DNA from: Ulota crispa
Taxonomy: Eukaryota > Streptophyta > Bryopsida > Orthotrichales > Orthotrichaceae
Assembly (NCBI GenBank): GCA_963920765.1
Contig: OY987242.1
Coordinates: 41,191,849 to 41,255,848 of the forward strand
Direction: 5' to 3'
Length of the DNA: 64,000 nt
Shown: positions 11,041 through 22,527 of the stretch, piece after piece
Layout of the letters: every line of letters begins with the position of its first letter
How positions within the stretch are numbered: position 1 is the stretch's first letter
Made by a program: the position numbers and the translations under genes
The notes under the pieces: model-generated
Told to the model about the DNA's origin: nothing
Database searches by the model: none
What the model saw: only the letters and a program-made list of their open reading frames with translations

Positions 11041-11340
11041 GTTTAGGGTTTAGGATTACTTGCCCATCCTATCCAAACCAACTTCTTGGGATTGAGTTTT
11101 TGAGGGGACGTACCCCCTCCCCCATTTTTGATAGCTGCGAGTCTAACGATTCGATTACTTTTTGATACAATATTGCGGTTTGAAAGATATGAAGGCGTTG
11201 ACTTTTTGATGCATACGATTGACCATGCGTTGACTTTTTGATGCATACGATTGACCATGCGTTGACTTTTTGATGCGTACAATTGACCGTGTGTTGACTT
11301 TTGTGGAGTTGGGTTGAGGGATATCATGCAAAAACCCTAA
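11041..11340 (-). repeat. Telomere-like repeats plus GTCAACGC module, inverted copy
   Basis: TTTAGGG-type repeats (about 11034-11056) lead into a module that, read on the minus strand, contains GTCAACGC boxes, TTTCAAACCGCAATATTG and CTATCAAAAATGGG in the same order as the plus-strand modules at 19004, 19759, 20628 and 24770. Three tandem 33-base units (CGTTGACTTTTTGATGC..., about 11191-11290) are specific to this copy. The minus-strand frame here is repeat-derived. Confidence 0.8.
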
Positions 11341-12391
11341 TCATTGGAATTGGATACCCTTAGTGGAGTTGCCAGATATTATTGGGGGTTTCCTTTTTTA
11401 GGGCTTGACGTAGGGTTACAAGAGTGTTTTTTAGCTTTTGGGTTTTTCTTCCTAGTGGGTGTTTAGGGACAAGAATTACACCATTGGAAAGCTTAAACGA
11501 TGGGAATGAAGAAAAGCTAAAAAAATCCGTCTTTCAAAATTTACTTGGGTTGGGGTCTGGGGTTTGGGGTTGGGATTTGGGGTTTAACAAGAGTGTCCGT
11601 TAGCTTTTGGGGTTTCAAACCGTTGGGTGTCTTGAGATGGGAGTTATGGCGTTGGAATCGTGAGAGCATGGAGATCGTGAGAAGCTAAGAAAATCCCGAG
11701 AATTCTCGAGTCTTGGTTGTGGGCTAGTCGCGGTGTTTTAGGAGGGCGTTTCATGGCACGTGTAGGCTTTTGCATGGCCATTTTGACGCAACCTACCTCC
11801 CCCATTTTGGATGCCCGTGATTCCAACCGCGTGCTTGAACGCGATGCATGTCCACGGTTCGTGAGATCCCGGGTTGCCATGTGTTTGAGGTGGGTTTTTA
11901 GGGGTGTTTTCTTTATGTATTGAGTGGAATGGTTGTGAATTGGGGAGTGCTTCGATGAAATGAATGAATGAACAAATGAATTCTGTGTGCCTCCGAAATT
12001 GTACTGCTGATGTTGAACGTGAGCTTCCAGAGAGTGCACTAACTTAATGAGGATTTCAGTTTAGGATTTAGGAATCAATGCGGTGCAGATTTTGGAAACT
12101 TTCTTTAAGTTAAGAACGTAAGAACGTGCAGTGGACAGGAAGAACTTTCTAGAAGGCGGTGCGCAATTAAGCTAGCTGGAGCGGTACTGCAGCAGCAACG
12201 CAAATGCTTCACGAAAGCTCCAGTTGGAGCACCGATGCGGCAGTGAGCAAGGATGCATAATTATTGTCCATTGGCCTTTGAAATCAGGAGCGACAAACGT
12301 TTTGGAAACCAAAGTTCGTGTTTTTGGCGAACAAGTCGTTGTAGTGTGAGGACTCGGGGGCTGTGAAGGTCGCGAGGTCCGTGTCTCTCTG
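11341..12391. other. Upstream region of the F-box locus
   Basis: GC content rises clearly above the surroundings from about 11650. Overlapping frames of 68-131 codons occur on both strands but none shows a recognisable domain, and the two strands compete. Best read as promoter and leader DNA of the downstream gene. No confident TATA box was assigned. Confidence 0.4.
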
Positions 12392-13683
12392 GTAAGCACG
12401 CAGGTTTTCCAATGAAAAGATTTGTTTTATTATTCCGCTCGTTTTGTGTGCTTATGTCGGTTTGTGAAGTTTGATCGCATATGTCGGAGTGCTGCTGGTT
12501 CTGAAAAATGTCCCTTACCAGGAAAAAGAGTGCTGCTGGTTCTGACTAATGAGTAAGCAAAACCCTAAATTTGGAACTTATATTTAATTAGCTCTGGACC
12601 GCAGGAAACGAGGCTTTGCATCAATTGAAGAAGAGTTACCCTGAAAGAATGTAATGTACCTTACACGAAAAGCCAGCTATTCCATTTTTAAGAATAAAAG
12701 TAGGAAGAAAATTATTGTCCATGCCACATTGCTACAAGGACAAGGATAGTAAGAGCGTTGTGGGCTCATTCGTTGTGTATTTGTTATCGCTTCGTAAGAT
12801 GTGAAAAAATGTGAGAGACTTACCGGAACTCTTTTTTGGTGTGTACTGCAGATTGCCTACTGTATTGCGTCGGTTTTAGAGTTGATTGCGACCTTGAGAG
12901 TGCTGGTTTTGATCGGTGAGTAGGAAAACCCTAAACCTTGTATTGCATTTGGTTAGCATTTCGCCACATGTCTTCGTGATTACCAGTTATGTGGCTGCTC
13001 ACTTGGAATTGACAACTGCAGTGATTTTAGGTTTGGAGCTGCTGCGAGTGTGGGCAAATGAACGGTCGTGTGTTCATCGCAGATTGAATTGTGAGGCTGA
13101 GCTTTCACGGTAACTTTCTGTTTCAGCAATTGGAACCTGCGTCTTGGATTGGAACCTGAGGTACTGGTCCTTGACTCTCTTGGAAGGTATTGAATTCAGT
13201 GATGTTGCTTATTTCTATGGGAGTATTTGAAGATGGGACGATATTTTGAGTTGTGTGGATGCTCAGTTTTAAACTATGAATAACAAATGTATCAGGGTTG
13301 GAGTTGCTGCCGTTTTCCAGAAGGAAAGAGCTACATACTCATTGGACTGGATGTTTGTAGCTGGCGGAATTGCAAACCTGCACTTCTTTAGCAAGCGTAG
13401 GTTGATTCGATCAGGCTGTAATCTAAGCAAGGTGTGTCTCTTTACGAGATCGTCTTACAAAGGTAGACGCTTGAGTGTTAATACTGTCATGCATAATTCT
13501 AACGTGGGTTTACTTGTGAGGGTAGAAGCTTGATGGTGAATGGTCCTACTTGCAGTTCAATTGAGTGTAAATGTTTGTTGTTGAATATATAATCTCAACA
13601 TTCTAGGGCTGGTGTAGGTCATAAAGGAGATCGGGACCTGGTTCTGTGAAAAGCTAGGGTAGTGCAAGTTCATTGCAACCAAG
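12392..13683 (+). other. Spliced 5' leader of the F-box gene
   Basis: Good donors occur at 12392 (CTG|GTAAGC) and 12916 (ATCG|GTGAGT), and an acceptor at 12850-12851 (GTACTGCAG), which would define a 64-base exon at 12852-12915. The phrase GAGTGCTGCTGGTTCTGA is repeated at about 12487 and 12528, and a variant GAGTGCTGGTTTTGA overlaps the small exon. Short frames (12916-13113, 13276-13533) look non-coding. Leader introns are inferred from splice signals only. Confidence 0.4.
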
Positions 13684-14947
13684 ATGGAGACCACGATGGA
13701 GAGCATGAGGAAAGCTCCAAGATTGACAAACGAGGAGGACAAGGGCGAGGAAACATTGGATGCAGATTTATGGGGCCGATTGCAAGAGCATATCCCTCTG
13801 CAAGGTATATACGAGAAGTTGTCGCGGCAGGATTTGTTCCGAGTGCGCATTGTCAGCAAAGAATAGAACCATGCTGCACTGCAATGGACATTGCCAAAGC
13901 CCTCTTTTGTGGCCATCGCTGTAGGCTACGATCGCCATGGCACGCCATGGCACGCATTTCCTGAATGGGATTGTCACGTACAACAATGTTTCTGGCAAAT
14001 TCAATTTCAACCGCCAACGCTTTTGGTTGTATCATGTCGAGACTCATGTTCCACCGTTCAAAGTGGAAGGGCTTATTTTTTGCCACAACCGAGATGGTTA
14101 CAACCGAAGGCTAGGTCATCTGGAGGATGAGGTGAAGGAACGAGGTGTTTTCAATGTCCACACCCAAACATGGCACGCCATTCCTGCCGGTCCAGAACAA
14201 AGTAAGACTTTGTCCGCCTTTGGTCTGCTGGTGGACACAACCGTAAAGCCGTATACCTTCAAACTGATTGAGGGCAACATCGACTTCAATACACAAATTT
14301 ATGATTCCAAGAGCAGATCATGGAGCAAAACCTTGTCTCGGTTACCGTCACCATTTATGAAGTATAAGCGGAGAAATTTAGAGTACTCTTGTATATGCAA
14401 CAATGAAAACGTATACATATCTGAAGGCCCCTACAGGATCCGGAAGTATTCTTCGGAAGATGACAAGTGGACGGTGTTGAAATCTCCAAATGTGTCTGCT
14501 CGCATTGACTGTCCAGAAGCGGACATTGTCTTGGGGGTTTGGGAAGGCCGGATTTTCACTACCAGGGAGGACTACACAAAGCGAGGAGTTACTGTGTGGG
14601 AGCTTGTTGATTCTGAAGGGGAAGAGTGGGTGGAGTATGCTTGCATGCCCAAGGATCTATATAAATGGCTTTGGAAGTATGGTTTTGATCGTTTGAATCC
14701 ACACAGTGAAGTGTTTTCCAGGTCGTTTTTTTGCAACGGCCACTTGTTGGTTTGCTCGTGGCGGAGTGACAGTCCCTATCCCTGTGCAAATCTATTTGTG
14801 TTGTTTGATATAGCAACCAAAAGTTGGCAAAAGGTGGACCTGCCTAGTAGAACTGTGAGATTTGATGAGAACGAGATTTACGAGGAAGATGAAGGATATT
14901 ATGAAGAAGATGACAAAACTTATGAAGATGATGAAGATGATGAATGA
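13684..14947 (+). pseudogene. F-box protein (kelch-type C-terminal region), broken
   Basis: F-box proteins are the substrate-binding subunits of SCF E3 ubiquitin ligases. The first frame (ATG at 13684) gives an F-box at about residues 27-60 (DLWGRLQEHIPLQGIYEKL, then DLFRVRIVSKE) and stops at TAG 13864-13866, exactly where F-boxes have the conserved Trp of the KEWN/CKRW motif; TGG->TAG explains it. The same frame continues as NHAALQW... until a tandem 10-bp duplication (13933-13952) shifts it. The second frame then runs to 14945 with a beta-propeller-like C-terminal region: spaced W, Y and DG residues such as KSRSWSKTL, DDKWTVL and TKSWQKVDL. It ends in an acidic tail (YEEDEGYYEEDDKTYEDDE). 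Without the two lesions the product would be about 417 residues, normal for the family. The intact 3' frame implies recent loss. A shorter protein starting at 13937 would lack the F-box. Confidence 0.85.
13933..13952 (+). repeat. 10-bp tandem duplication causing a frameshift
   Basis: CGCCATGGCA occurs twice in direct succession. Dropping one copy joins the upstream frame (GYDRHGT) directly to the downstream frame (HFLNGIVTYNN), so this duplication alone accounts for the +1 shift. Confidence 0.9.
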
Positions 14948-14992
14948 TGAAAGATGCCTTTTGGAAGTGTTGTGGATGTAGAACAGTCCGAG

Positions 14993-15883
14993 GTAGGTAA
15001 CCTTTCTCGTGCCTTTCAAGTGTTTTTCTCTTGGTGTTTGTACACTACCAGCCTCTCCCGCTGTAAGCACTCTGCTCTCTCTGTGTGTCTCTCTGTAGAC
15101 AATTGGTATGCCTGTGGATGTCGCAGGTTCCCTATAATGTACATTGCATAATAACAATTGATTGCAAGGTTTTGAATGGTGCAAAGGAGAACTTAAATAA
15201 AAAATCGGACCTCAATTAGTTAAAAATTTTCATCATGTAATCTTCATGATTTAGATGAACAGTTTTGCTTGTAGGTTATATAGAGTTTCCGGATTTTCTC
15301 TTTTTGCGACTCTAGGCTCATGTGTTATGAGTCTTGTTTGTGCATTTCCACATGTTTGTTTACCCAAAACCCTCTTCTCTCGCAGCTTTCAGCTTGGTAG
15401 AACTGTGGTTTGGGAGGATCGTTAGAGGTTTGGAGAGATCACTTTGGACACAAAAGCCAAATCCTCTTGAGATCGTGTTTTTTGCTTTGTGAGAATTTCT
15501 TATGTAATTTGAATGTGGGAGGTCAGTGACTCATAGTCCCATTTCTATTCAACTGTCAATTTCCAGAGACGTTTGGCTCTTGCTCCCTCGCTTATGAGCT
15601 CAACTAATTGCTAAGCTATGGTGGTAAATGAGGATCCATATAGAACACGCGATGAGGTGTCTTAGGGTTTCAATATACTCCACCTTGTGTTCACTTTCGC
15701 CAACAGGATTCTATTTCTAAAAGTGTGCTCATAGAGAAGATGGTCTCCTTCTGATTCATGTAAACTTACATTTCTGTGATGCTATGCTGTTCCAGCAGAA
15801 GCAAGTATAGTAGTGAAATCATCTCAATGCTCATGATATATTGTTTTTTGACATGTTTTGCATTCATGTGTTATCTCTTGCAG
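14993..15883 (+). other. Probable intron in the F-box 3' untranslated region
   Basis: A strong donor GAG|GTAGGT lies at 14993, 46 bases after the stop codon, and an acceptor CTCTTGCAG|TGG ends at 15883. Inferred from signals only; the acceptor choice is uncertain. The DNA between shows no coding signal. Confidence 0.35.
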
Positions 15884-18440
15884 TGGCAGAAGGATACTAG
15901 CCCGAGGAGTATGGCATGTCACCTTCTGCAGGTCAGTGATGAGTTTAGAGATTCACACGTTTTGTACTGCAGAATAGTTACAGAAACGATCCCGTTGCCT
16001 CCTTTTTAACTCCGACAAGACCATGCGTTCTTTAGCGGATTTGAATGCGGCCTATGCAAATCTTTAGTTGTCAAAATTCGTTGATTTTTGGGCCCCAATG
16101 GATTTCCTCATGGCAATATTTTCCCCTTTTGTACATTTTAGATTCACAACTTCAATAGCGTCATTTGTGTTGCCGTCAAAGTCTTCACCCTAACCCTCAC
16201 CCTTAGAATTTGTGTCATATCCTTGGTTGCACAAGAAACAGTTCATTTTCACAATTAACAACGATATGCGCATATGCCCTACTTCTACTACAATAGGAAA
16301 AGAAACAAATTGCAATGACCAAAGGTGTACTTAAGTTCTGTTCCAATGGCCGTAGATGAGTGCGGAGTCCTTAGCTTTTCAATACAGATTTACTCAAATA
16401 GTGTGTCCAATTTGATGTCAACCCAAACAAGATTCATGTTCTCTTTGACGTGAAAAAAACGACCGTGTCAAATAGAATGTATGCTTCAAGGTGGGCAAAC
16501 AATCCAAGCTGACAAAGACATAATCAAGGTTTACAAAAACTCACGTCTGACACAAAGGACCAATTTGTATGTCTTACATGAAATATACGATTTTATGAAT
16601 CTCATACCCCCTGACGTCAAGCTAAATAGGGGCACATCAAAATAGACGTCAACCTGTGTACAACATTGTCTCCTTGTTGTTAACTAAAAGGTACACCTAT
16701 TCACTTGTATGTCCATTTAAATAAGCTCACGTCAACAAATGTTTTTCTCAAACATACCATTCCAAAAGAAAGGGGAAAGAACCCTACTTCTACTACTACT
16801 CTTTCAAGCCCTTGCTCTATTTGCCTTCCTTAGCGCCATTGTCCTCATCTTCCTTGTCCTCTTGAGACCACTACCACGGCCCTTTTCCTCTTCCATGGAG
16901 GAGATGACTCATGTGCGGGAGCCTTTCCTTTCGAGGCTGCAATGCGTCTAGGGTCCTCCTTGTCCTTTGATCAGTGCTCCCCTACTAAATACATGTGCAT
17001 CCTCAAGGGCAGAGCCTCCTCTTCCCAATCCAAACTCCTACAATACAGCAACTCTTTCCGCTTCCCCCCGTGTGCTTGAGGTCAAGGCATTTTGAAAGTA
17101 GGGTGTTCTCCACTCCACAAAAAAACCACCCTCCACTTGCAACACATGGCGTCACACACATTGAAAGAAACACCCACTTCTTGCACATTCATTCAAAGGC
17201 CAAAATTGGGAGTGTTAGATGCTGAAGTGCCTTAGTGGCAAGGAGGACAATTGGTGTTGCTGAGGCGGCAAACCTTATAAAACTCTCCTTGTAGAAGCAA
17301 TTAGGATGCAGTTGGTGGGGGAAATGTGCCACTAATGTCACAATTGCCCACATTCAAGTCATGGACAAAAGCAGGTTATTCTCTAGGGAGTGGAGTCCGC
17401 CAATCTCTAGCAACATTTATGAAAACATTGGGGAAGCGGTTTACAATTGGCAATTGAAAACAAACCTTCCCTGCACTATAAGTGCGTAATTTTGAGCAAG
17501 GTCAATTATTGGATCATTGCCGCTACTTGGACTTGAAGACGCTTAGGCCAATGCCATTGACACATTCAAAATCATAGCTTCAGCGCTGCAAGAAACAGAG
17601 GAAGCATGACGAAGGCAGGAGGAGTGCATCCACAAAAGCATAGAAAAAAAAGGTGACTTCAACTTTCAAGTGCACTAACAAGTAGGGGTCCATATTTGCT
17701 TGGGGCCTCAACAATACCTGCCTAGGAAGCTAGTGCCAATGTAGCCAACGTAGGTTACCCGTGAGCGCAATGTTTGACAACGACGTTTCAAAAAAATAGA
17801 CATTGAGGTGCCAACAAATTGCATATGGATTTTAAATTCTAGCAAAAACTAATGCTTAGGAATGAATGGCAAAGAGAGGGGTTTGAATTCACTTGATTGG
17901 TGGCTGGGTTTGGATGATGAGTCTCAGGTAATGGAGGTTTGGAGGGGCTTGGGAGATGATCACTTTTTGTAAGTTGCGAGCTACAACGGACAACTCCTTC
18001 ATTGGAAATTAGGGGGGGGGGAGGCTGCTTCATTGTGCTTTTTAGAGAAGAATAGGAAACAAGATTGGTGAGAGCCTTCACTGCCTCTGAGTCCTCAATG
18101 TTTGGCACTTGCGCTTGATCTAAATTTTTAGCAAAAGATATAACCTTAGCATGCTTGGGTACTCAAGGCAGCGCTACCATTTTAGTGAAAAATTTAATGC
18201 AACTAACAAAATGCATAGAGGCCGCAGACAATGAATGCGACAAACCCTAACTGCACACCAACTAGACGTAATATAGCGCTCTTCTTTCTTCAACAAGCAT
18301 CAATCACGTGGGAATTCTTGGTTGTCTCAGAGCTTGTCCAATACAAAAGAGTGTTTTTCTTGATGTCCACAACTACATCAAAGTAAACATGATAAGGGTT
18401 CTTTGACATTGTACTCATATGGAGGGTTGCAATTTTTGTC
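15884..18440. other. Mixed-composition DNA, no gene assigned
   Basis: Includes a Leu-rich plus frame (16739-16951) and a Pro/Ser-rich minus frame (17839-18108), both short and without a recognisable domain. Around 16800-16900 the minus strand reads as a basic stretch (KRTRKMRTM), and 17270-17760 has gene-like composition with stops in every frame. Probably remnants of an old gene or transposon that I cannot name. Confidence 0.4.
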
Positions 18441-18486
18441 CAACATTGAGGTCCACTAGCGTGCTATTAAGCTAGTATTCATAGCA

Positions 18487-18630
18487 TTATTTGGAAACAA
18501 TTGGCGTGCACATGTTCAATTTAACAAACCTCAGGTACCACCGCCAACTCCTAACGTCCTTGCACCAACTCAACTCAATCAGATTACATATTTACTATTG
18601 TCTTCATCAAATTTGGATATGGCCGAGTAG
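18487..18630 (+). pseudogene. C-terminal stub 1 of the tandem ORF family
   Basis: The frame FGNNWRAHVQFNKPQVPPP...LLLSSSNLDMAE followed by TAG aligns with the C-terminus of the long copy at 21085-22527 (FGAYLRDHVQF ... LSSSSDNM). Upstream coding sequence is missing. An AT-rich tail and a GTCAACGC module follow. Function unknown. Confidence 0.7.
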
Positions 18631-19003
18631 TAATTTATAAGACAAACATTATATATTATCTTAAGATAAATTGAAATATATTATATAGTTTAATTATCTA
18701 TCCATATTCCCATTCATTGTTTTATTTAGTATATACAATCAAATCTAATAAATACATCTGTTTATTACATTATTATACATATTTTTTTTCAATCTAAGTT
18801 ATAAAGGTTAATGTCCTAAACCCACTTTTTACATTTTATCTTCTATATAACTACACTATTATTACTATTTGTATACTAAAAATCCACATATTACTATAAT
18901 CAAACATATCACTCTCACAAAACCAACCAAAAATCCACAAAATCCTTAAACAGCTACATTTTGAAATAATACTTTTAAAAACCCAAGCATACCAAAAAAA
19001 AAA

Positions 19004-19190
19004 AAAAAAAATCAACGCTTAACCCAAAAAGTCAACGCTCCTATATCTCCCAAACTATGATATTGTATAAAAAAAAAACCACACGGTTGGACTCGCAGCT
19101 ATCAAAAATGGGAGGGTAGGTCACTTCAAAACTAAATTCTAAAAAAATCATCTGGAAAGAATATCCATGTAACCCTAAACCCTAAACTTG
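19004..19190 (+). repeat. GTCAACGC/telomere-like module 1
   Basis: Order of marks: AATCAACGCTTAACCC, GTCAACGCTCCTATATC, CCAAACTATGATATTG, GGTTGGACTCGCAGC, TATCAAAAATGGGAGG, then AACCCTAAACCCTAAAC. The same order recurs in the other modules. Confidence 0.85.
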
Positions 19191-19392
19191 TCATTTCATT
19201 GGGTTATTTGGAGCTTATTGGCATCAACATGTCCAACATAACAAACCAGCCTCAATGCCTGAAGACATTGTACCAGACCTGGCACCAAAAAACGTGGCAC
19301 TAGCTCCAGCTCCTATTGACCTTGCTCCATATGTACCCATTCCAAATGTAATCGACATTTCCTCTTCATCAGATTCTGCAAACATGCGCTAG
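19191..19392 (+). pseudogene. C-terminal stub 2 of the tandem ORF family
   Basis: Reads CHFIGLFGAYWHQHVQHNKP, then a Pro/Ala-rich linker and VIDISSSSDSANMR before TAG at 19390. It is the best-preserved C-terminus in the array, abutting the telomere-like end of module 1 and lacking an N-terminal part. The acidic-serine end (SSSSD) is shared with the long copy. Confidence 0.75.
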
Positions 19393-19758
19393 TTTCATAG
19401 GCGCACATTACAAGTTATTTTTCTCTAGATTGAATTATATTAGATAATTCACATACTTAGTTCTATTTCCATTCCTTGTTTTATTTTGTGTTTACAGCCA
19501 TATGTCATTTCTTCCATTATTATATGATATATGTTTTATTTCAATTTATATCCATTAAAGTTCATAATATTTTGCCTATCTCTTATCTTCTTAATAACTA
19601 TAGATGTATGATATTCCAACACTTATAAATACATAAATGAGTGCAAATTACATAATTAATCCTCGCATACTATTAAATTCATCAAAAACATATAAAAAAT
19701 CAATCTATAAACCCTCTAAACCCTAATCCCAAAACTCTAAAACCTTACAATCTACATT

Positions 19759-19975
19759 TAAAAAAGTCAACGCCTTATTTAAAAAGTCAATGCTTCTATA
19801 TCTTCCAAACTATGATATTGTGTCCAAAACTAATTGCACCAATAGACTTGCAGCTACCAAAAATGTGGGGGCAAGTCACTTTGAAACTTGATTCTAAAAA
19901 ATTCATTTAGATAGTATATCCATGTAACCCTAGATCCTAAGACCTTTAAACCCTAAACCCTAAACCATTGATGCT
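19759..19975 (+). repeat. GTCAACGC/telomere-like module 2
   Basis: Two GTCAACGCC/GTCAATGC boxes, TCTTCCAAACTATGATATTG, TTGCAGCTACCAAAAATG, and at the end CCCTAAACCCTAAACC. Same order as module 1, about 770 bases downstream of it. Confidence 0.85.
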
Positions 19976-19989
19976 GCAAAGGAGGAGCG

Positions 19990-20230
19990 GCCATGCGTAT
20001 TGACAAAAGCAAGGAGTATATGAGGATTGCATTGGTGCAGCTCGTCATTTCATTGCATTATATGGACCTGATTGGCGTCAACATGTCTAATCTATTGTAC
20101 TAGATCCAATATATGAAGACATTGTAGCGAATCCGGAACCAAAGGACATGGCACAAGAACCAGCTCCTATTGACCCTGCACCAAATGTACCCATTCCAAA
20201 TATCATCCACCTTTCATTTTCATCAAGTAG
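19990..20230 (+). pseudogene. C-terminal stub 3 of the tandem ORF family
   Basis: Reads GVYEDCIGAARHFIALYGPD then WRQHV and a TAA; continuing, PAPIDPAPNVPIPNIIHL ends at TAG 20228. It matches GVYVDHVGAARYFTRQFGAY of the long copy, so it is a slightly longer stub than 1 and 2, with one internal stop. Confidence 0.75.
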
Positions 20231-20627
20231 ATAGTTTCATAGACGCATATTCCATCTTATCCTACTCTATGTTGAATTATATTATATAATTCACATACTA
20301 GGCTCTATTACCATTCATTGTCATATATTGAATTTACAACCAAGTGACATTTATTTCTCTATCTAATGCATTATTATATGTTAAATGCTTCATTTTGATC
20401 TCTATACATCCATGTTCATATAATCTTGACATATCTCTTATCTTCTTAACAACTATATATATGTTATTCTAACACCCACATAAACCTAAATAGTTGAAAA
20501 TTCAATATATAACACTCAAATATTACTACATTCATCAAAGTCTTCTATAAAAACCATCCACAATTCTTCTAAACCTCTAAACTTCAACAATCCATAACCC
20601 AACAATCTCCATACTAAAAAAAGAAAA

Positions 20628-20880
20628 GAAAACGTCAACGCCTCATCTTAAAAATCAACGCCTCATCTTAAAAGTCAACGCTCTTATATCTTCCAAACTA
20701 CAATATTGTTTCAAAAACAAATCACACGGTTGGACTTGTAGCTATCAAAAATGGAGGATATGGTCACCTCAAAACTCAATTCTGAAAAAATCATTTGGAT
20801 AGAATACCCATGTAACTCTAAACCCTAAACCCTAAACCCTAAACTCTAAATCATTTGGATACAATACCCATGTAATCCTA
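20628..20880 (+). repeat. GTCAACGC/telomere-like module 3
   Basis: Three GTCAACGC or ATCAACGC boxes, CTTCCAAACTACAATATTG, GTTGGACTTGTAGC, TATCAAAAATGGAGG, then four CCCTAAA-like units near 20818-20846 and a repeated TCATTTGGATA phrase. Confidence 0.85.
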
Positions 20881-20883
20881 AAC

Positions 20884-21080
20884 TATTACACCCTTATGCC
20901 GTTGTACATTTACAAGCATAGTTATATGCTCCCGTGCCCTTAATTAACACGTCATTTGTACGCACATATCGTTCCGTCACTCTGAAACCCCATAAATGAA
21001 CCCTTTGCTTCCATGCACCTTCATATGCTCACATTTCTCATGCATTGATTTCTATACCCTTGATTAAACACCCTTACACC
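20884..21080 (-). repeat. Inverse partial copy of the 275-bp repeat
   Basis: On the minus strand it reads, in order, GGGTATAGAAATCAATGCAT, GAGAAATGTGAGCATATGAA, GTGCGTACAAATGACGTG, TTAATTAAGGGCACGGGAGC and CATATAACTATGC. These are the marks of the units at 7499-8107, with more divergence. It lies directly upstream of the long ORF copy. Confidence 0.8.
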
Positions 21081-21084
21081 CAGC

Positions 21085-22527
21085 TAACCGCAAAGTGAAG
21101 GTGAAGGATCTGGATGAGTTCGATGACTGGCTACACGTTATTTCAAATCTGGTAGTTGTGAAGGTCTATGCTGGTAGTGATAGCATTCAGAGAGATAATT
21201 TCAAGGATTGAGCTGTGAGATTTTTGAGAGCTAAATTTGGCGTGGTGTTGACTTGTAATTCTAGTAGCTTAACGCTATCTAGAAATCAAGTCAGCATTCC
21301 GGTTTGGGCCATGTCTTGCACGATTCATCATCTTGGAGCACATATCTATTGAGTTCAGTTTTTTGGTATGAAATGGGAAATCCCATTTGCTGAGACTAAG
21401 ATAGACCATTTTACAGAGCGTTACCATACAAAGATGGGTTAGTTTGTTCCTCTTAGAAGGAACACATTTGACTACGGTGCGGTGTTAGATACAGGTGGCA
21501 TCCATTTGTACAGATTTAGTGACGCTCAACACGTTGCTCGACAGTATAGGGAGGGTCAGGTGCACAACATGTGTGGCCTGATTAGATCCGGTTTGGTGGA
21601 CTTCATGCCAATTATAGATGACCGTATAGCAAAGGTGAAGATTTATCCAGAGCTATGCCATGAGGTTTTGTCTATGATGCAGAAACAAACTCTAGATGAT
21701 ATGCCAGCTACCATGCTTACTATGCGTACCAGATTGGGCCATCTAGGGAGTTTGTTGGAACATTGGGAGGCTATGCCACAAGATAGGTGCAGAGCTCGAC
21801 TATTGGGTGTTTGAGTAGAGGCTACTATTCACACAAAGAAAGTTGTTGACGGTCGTCAACTTTCTTGTGAAGTGAATCTCTTGCGCGTAGATGGCATAGA
21901 GGATGCATTAGGAGGTCCCTTTCACATAGCCACCCTAAACCAGTTGACCAGTTTATGAGGACTTTTAGACAGAGATACCAAGAGTTTGCTTGGTTGGTTC
22001 ATGGTATGAACAAGTATGTACCAACGGTCCGTATTCAAAGCTCCTTGACATTTTCTCGTTCAGTGATGGGATGGAGCAACAAAAACATGGCACGCCAACT
22101 AGCGGATGCATAGGCATGGAAGCTTGCAAAGGCACGTCAGCGAGCTCTCAGAGATGCACTAGATTTTTTGTATGATGGATACGAGCAAGATGACAAACAA
22201 ACTCGTGACCTCATTATTGATTTTCTCAACAATGCACAATGGTTCGTCCATAGTAGAGAGCACGATTAGATTGTCGATGGACTCGTGTTGAAGAAAGCAA
22301 ACCAACGGGGATATTTGAAGAAGGAAGGAGTGTATGTCGACCATGTCGGTGCAGCGCGCTATTTTACAAGACAGTTTGGAGCATATTTGAGAGATCATGT
22401 ACAGTTTATTCTAGAGGCTGTAGTTCCAAAAGTTGTTGTTCCACAGGTTCCAAGCCCAGAGATTGTAGCCCTAGTGATGCATATTCCGCGTGTAGTGGAA
22501 TTGTCTTCATCATCAGACAATATGTAG
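21085..22527 (+). pseudogene. Long copy of an unrecognised tandem ORF family, decayed
   Basis: Coding-like sequence of about 480 codons. One frame runs from 21089 (RKVKVKDLDEFDDWLHVIS) with stops near 21208, 21350 and 21437, contains a clean 110-codon stretch (21482-21814: DTGGIHLYRFSDAQHVARQY, later LGHLGSLLEHWEAM), and shifts near 21930 into another frame (KPVDQFMRTFRQRYQEFAWL) that reads to TAG at 22525 with stops near 22108 and 22268. The C-terminus has a hydrophobic linker and LSSSSDNM. I do not recognise the family: no reverse transcriptase, integrase or transposase motif is visible. Three C-terminal stubs upstream show that it was amplified together with the flanking modules. Several lesions make this copy non-functional. 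Confidence 0.65.

Noticed and set aside
11043-11327. 94-codon minus-strand frame with repeated peptide units
   Set aside because: Its repeats are the 33-base DNA units of the GTCAACGC module; the other module copies do not keep the frame.
11644-12039. 131-codon minus-strand frame in the GC-richer upstream region
   Set aside because: Competes with a plus-strand frame, has no recognisable domain, and lies in the likely promoter of the F-box gene.
13557-14296. Several frames overlapping the F-box gene on both strands
   Set aside because: Shadows of the F-box coding sequence, whose homologous frame is clear.
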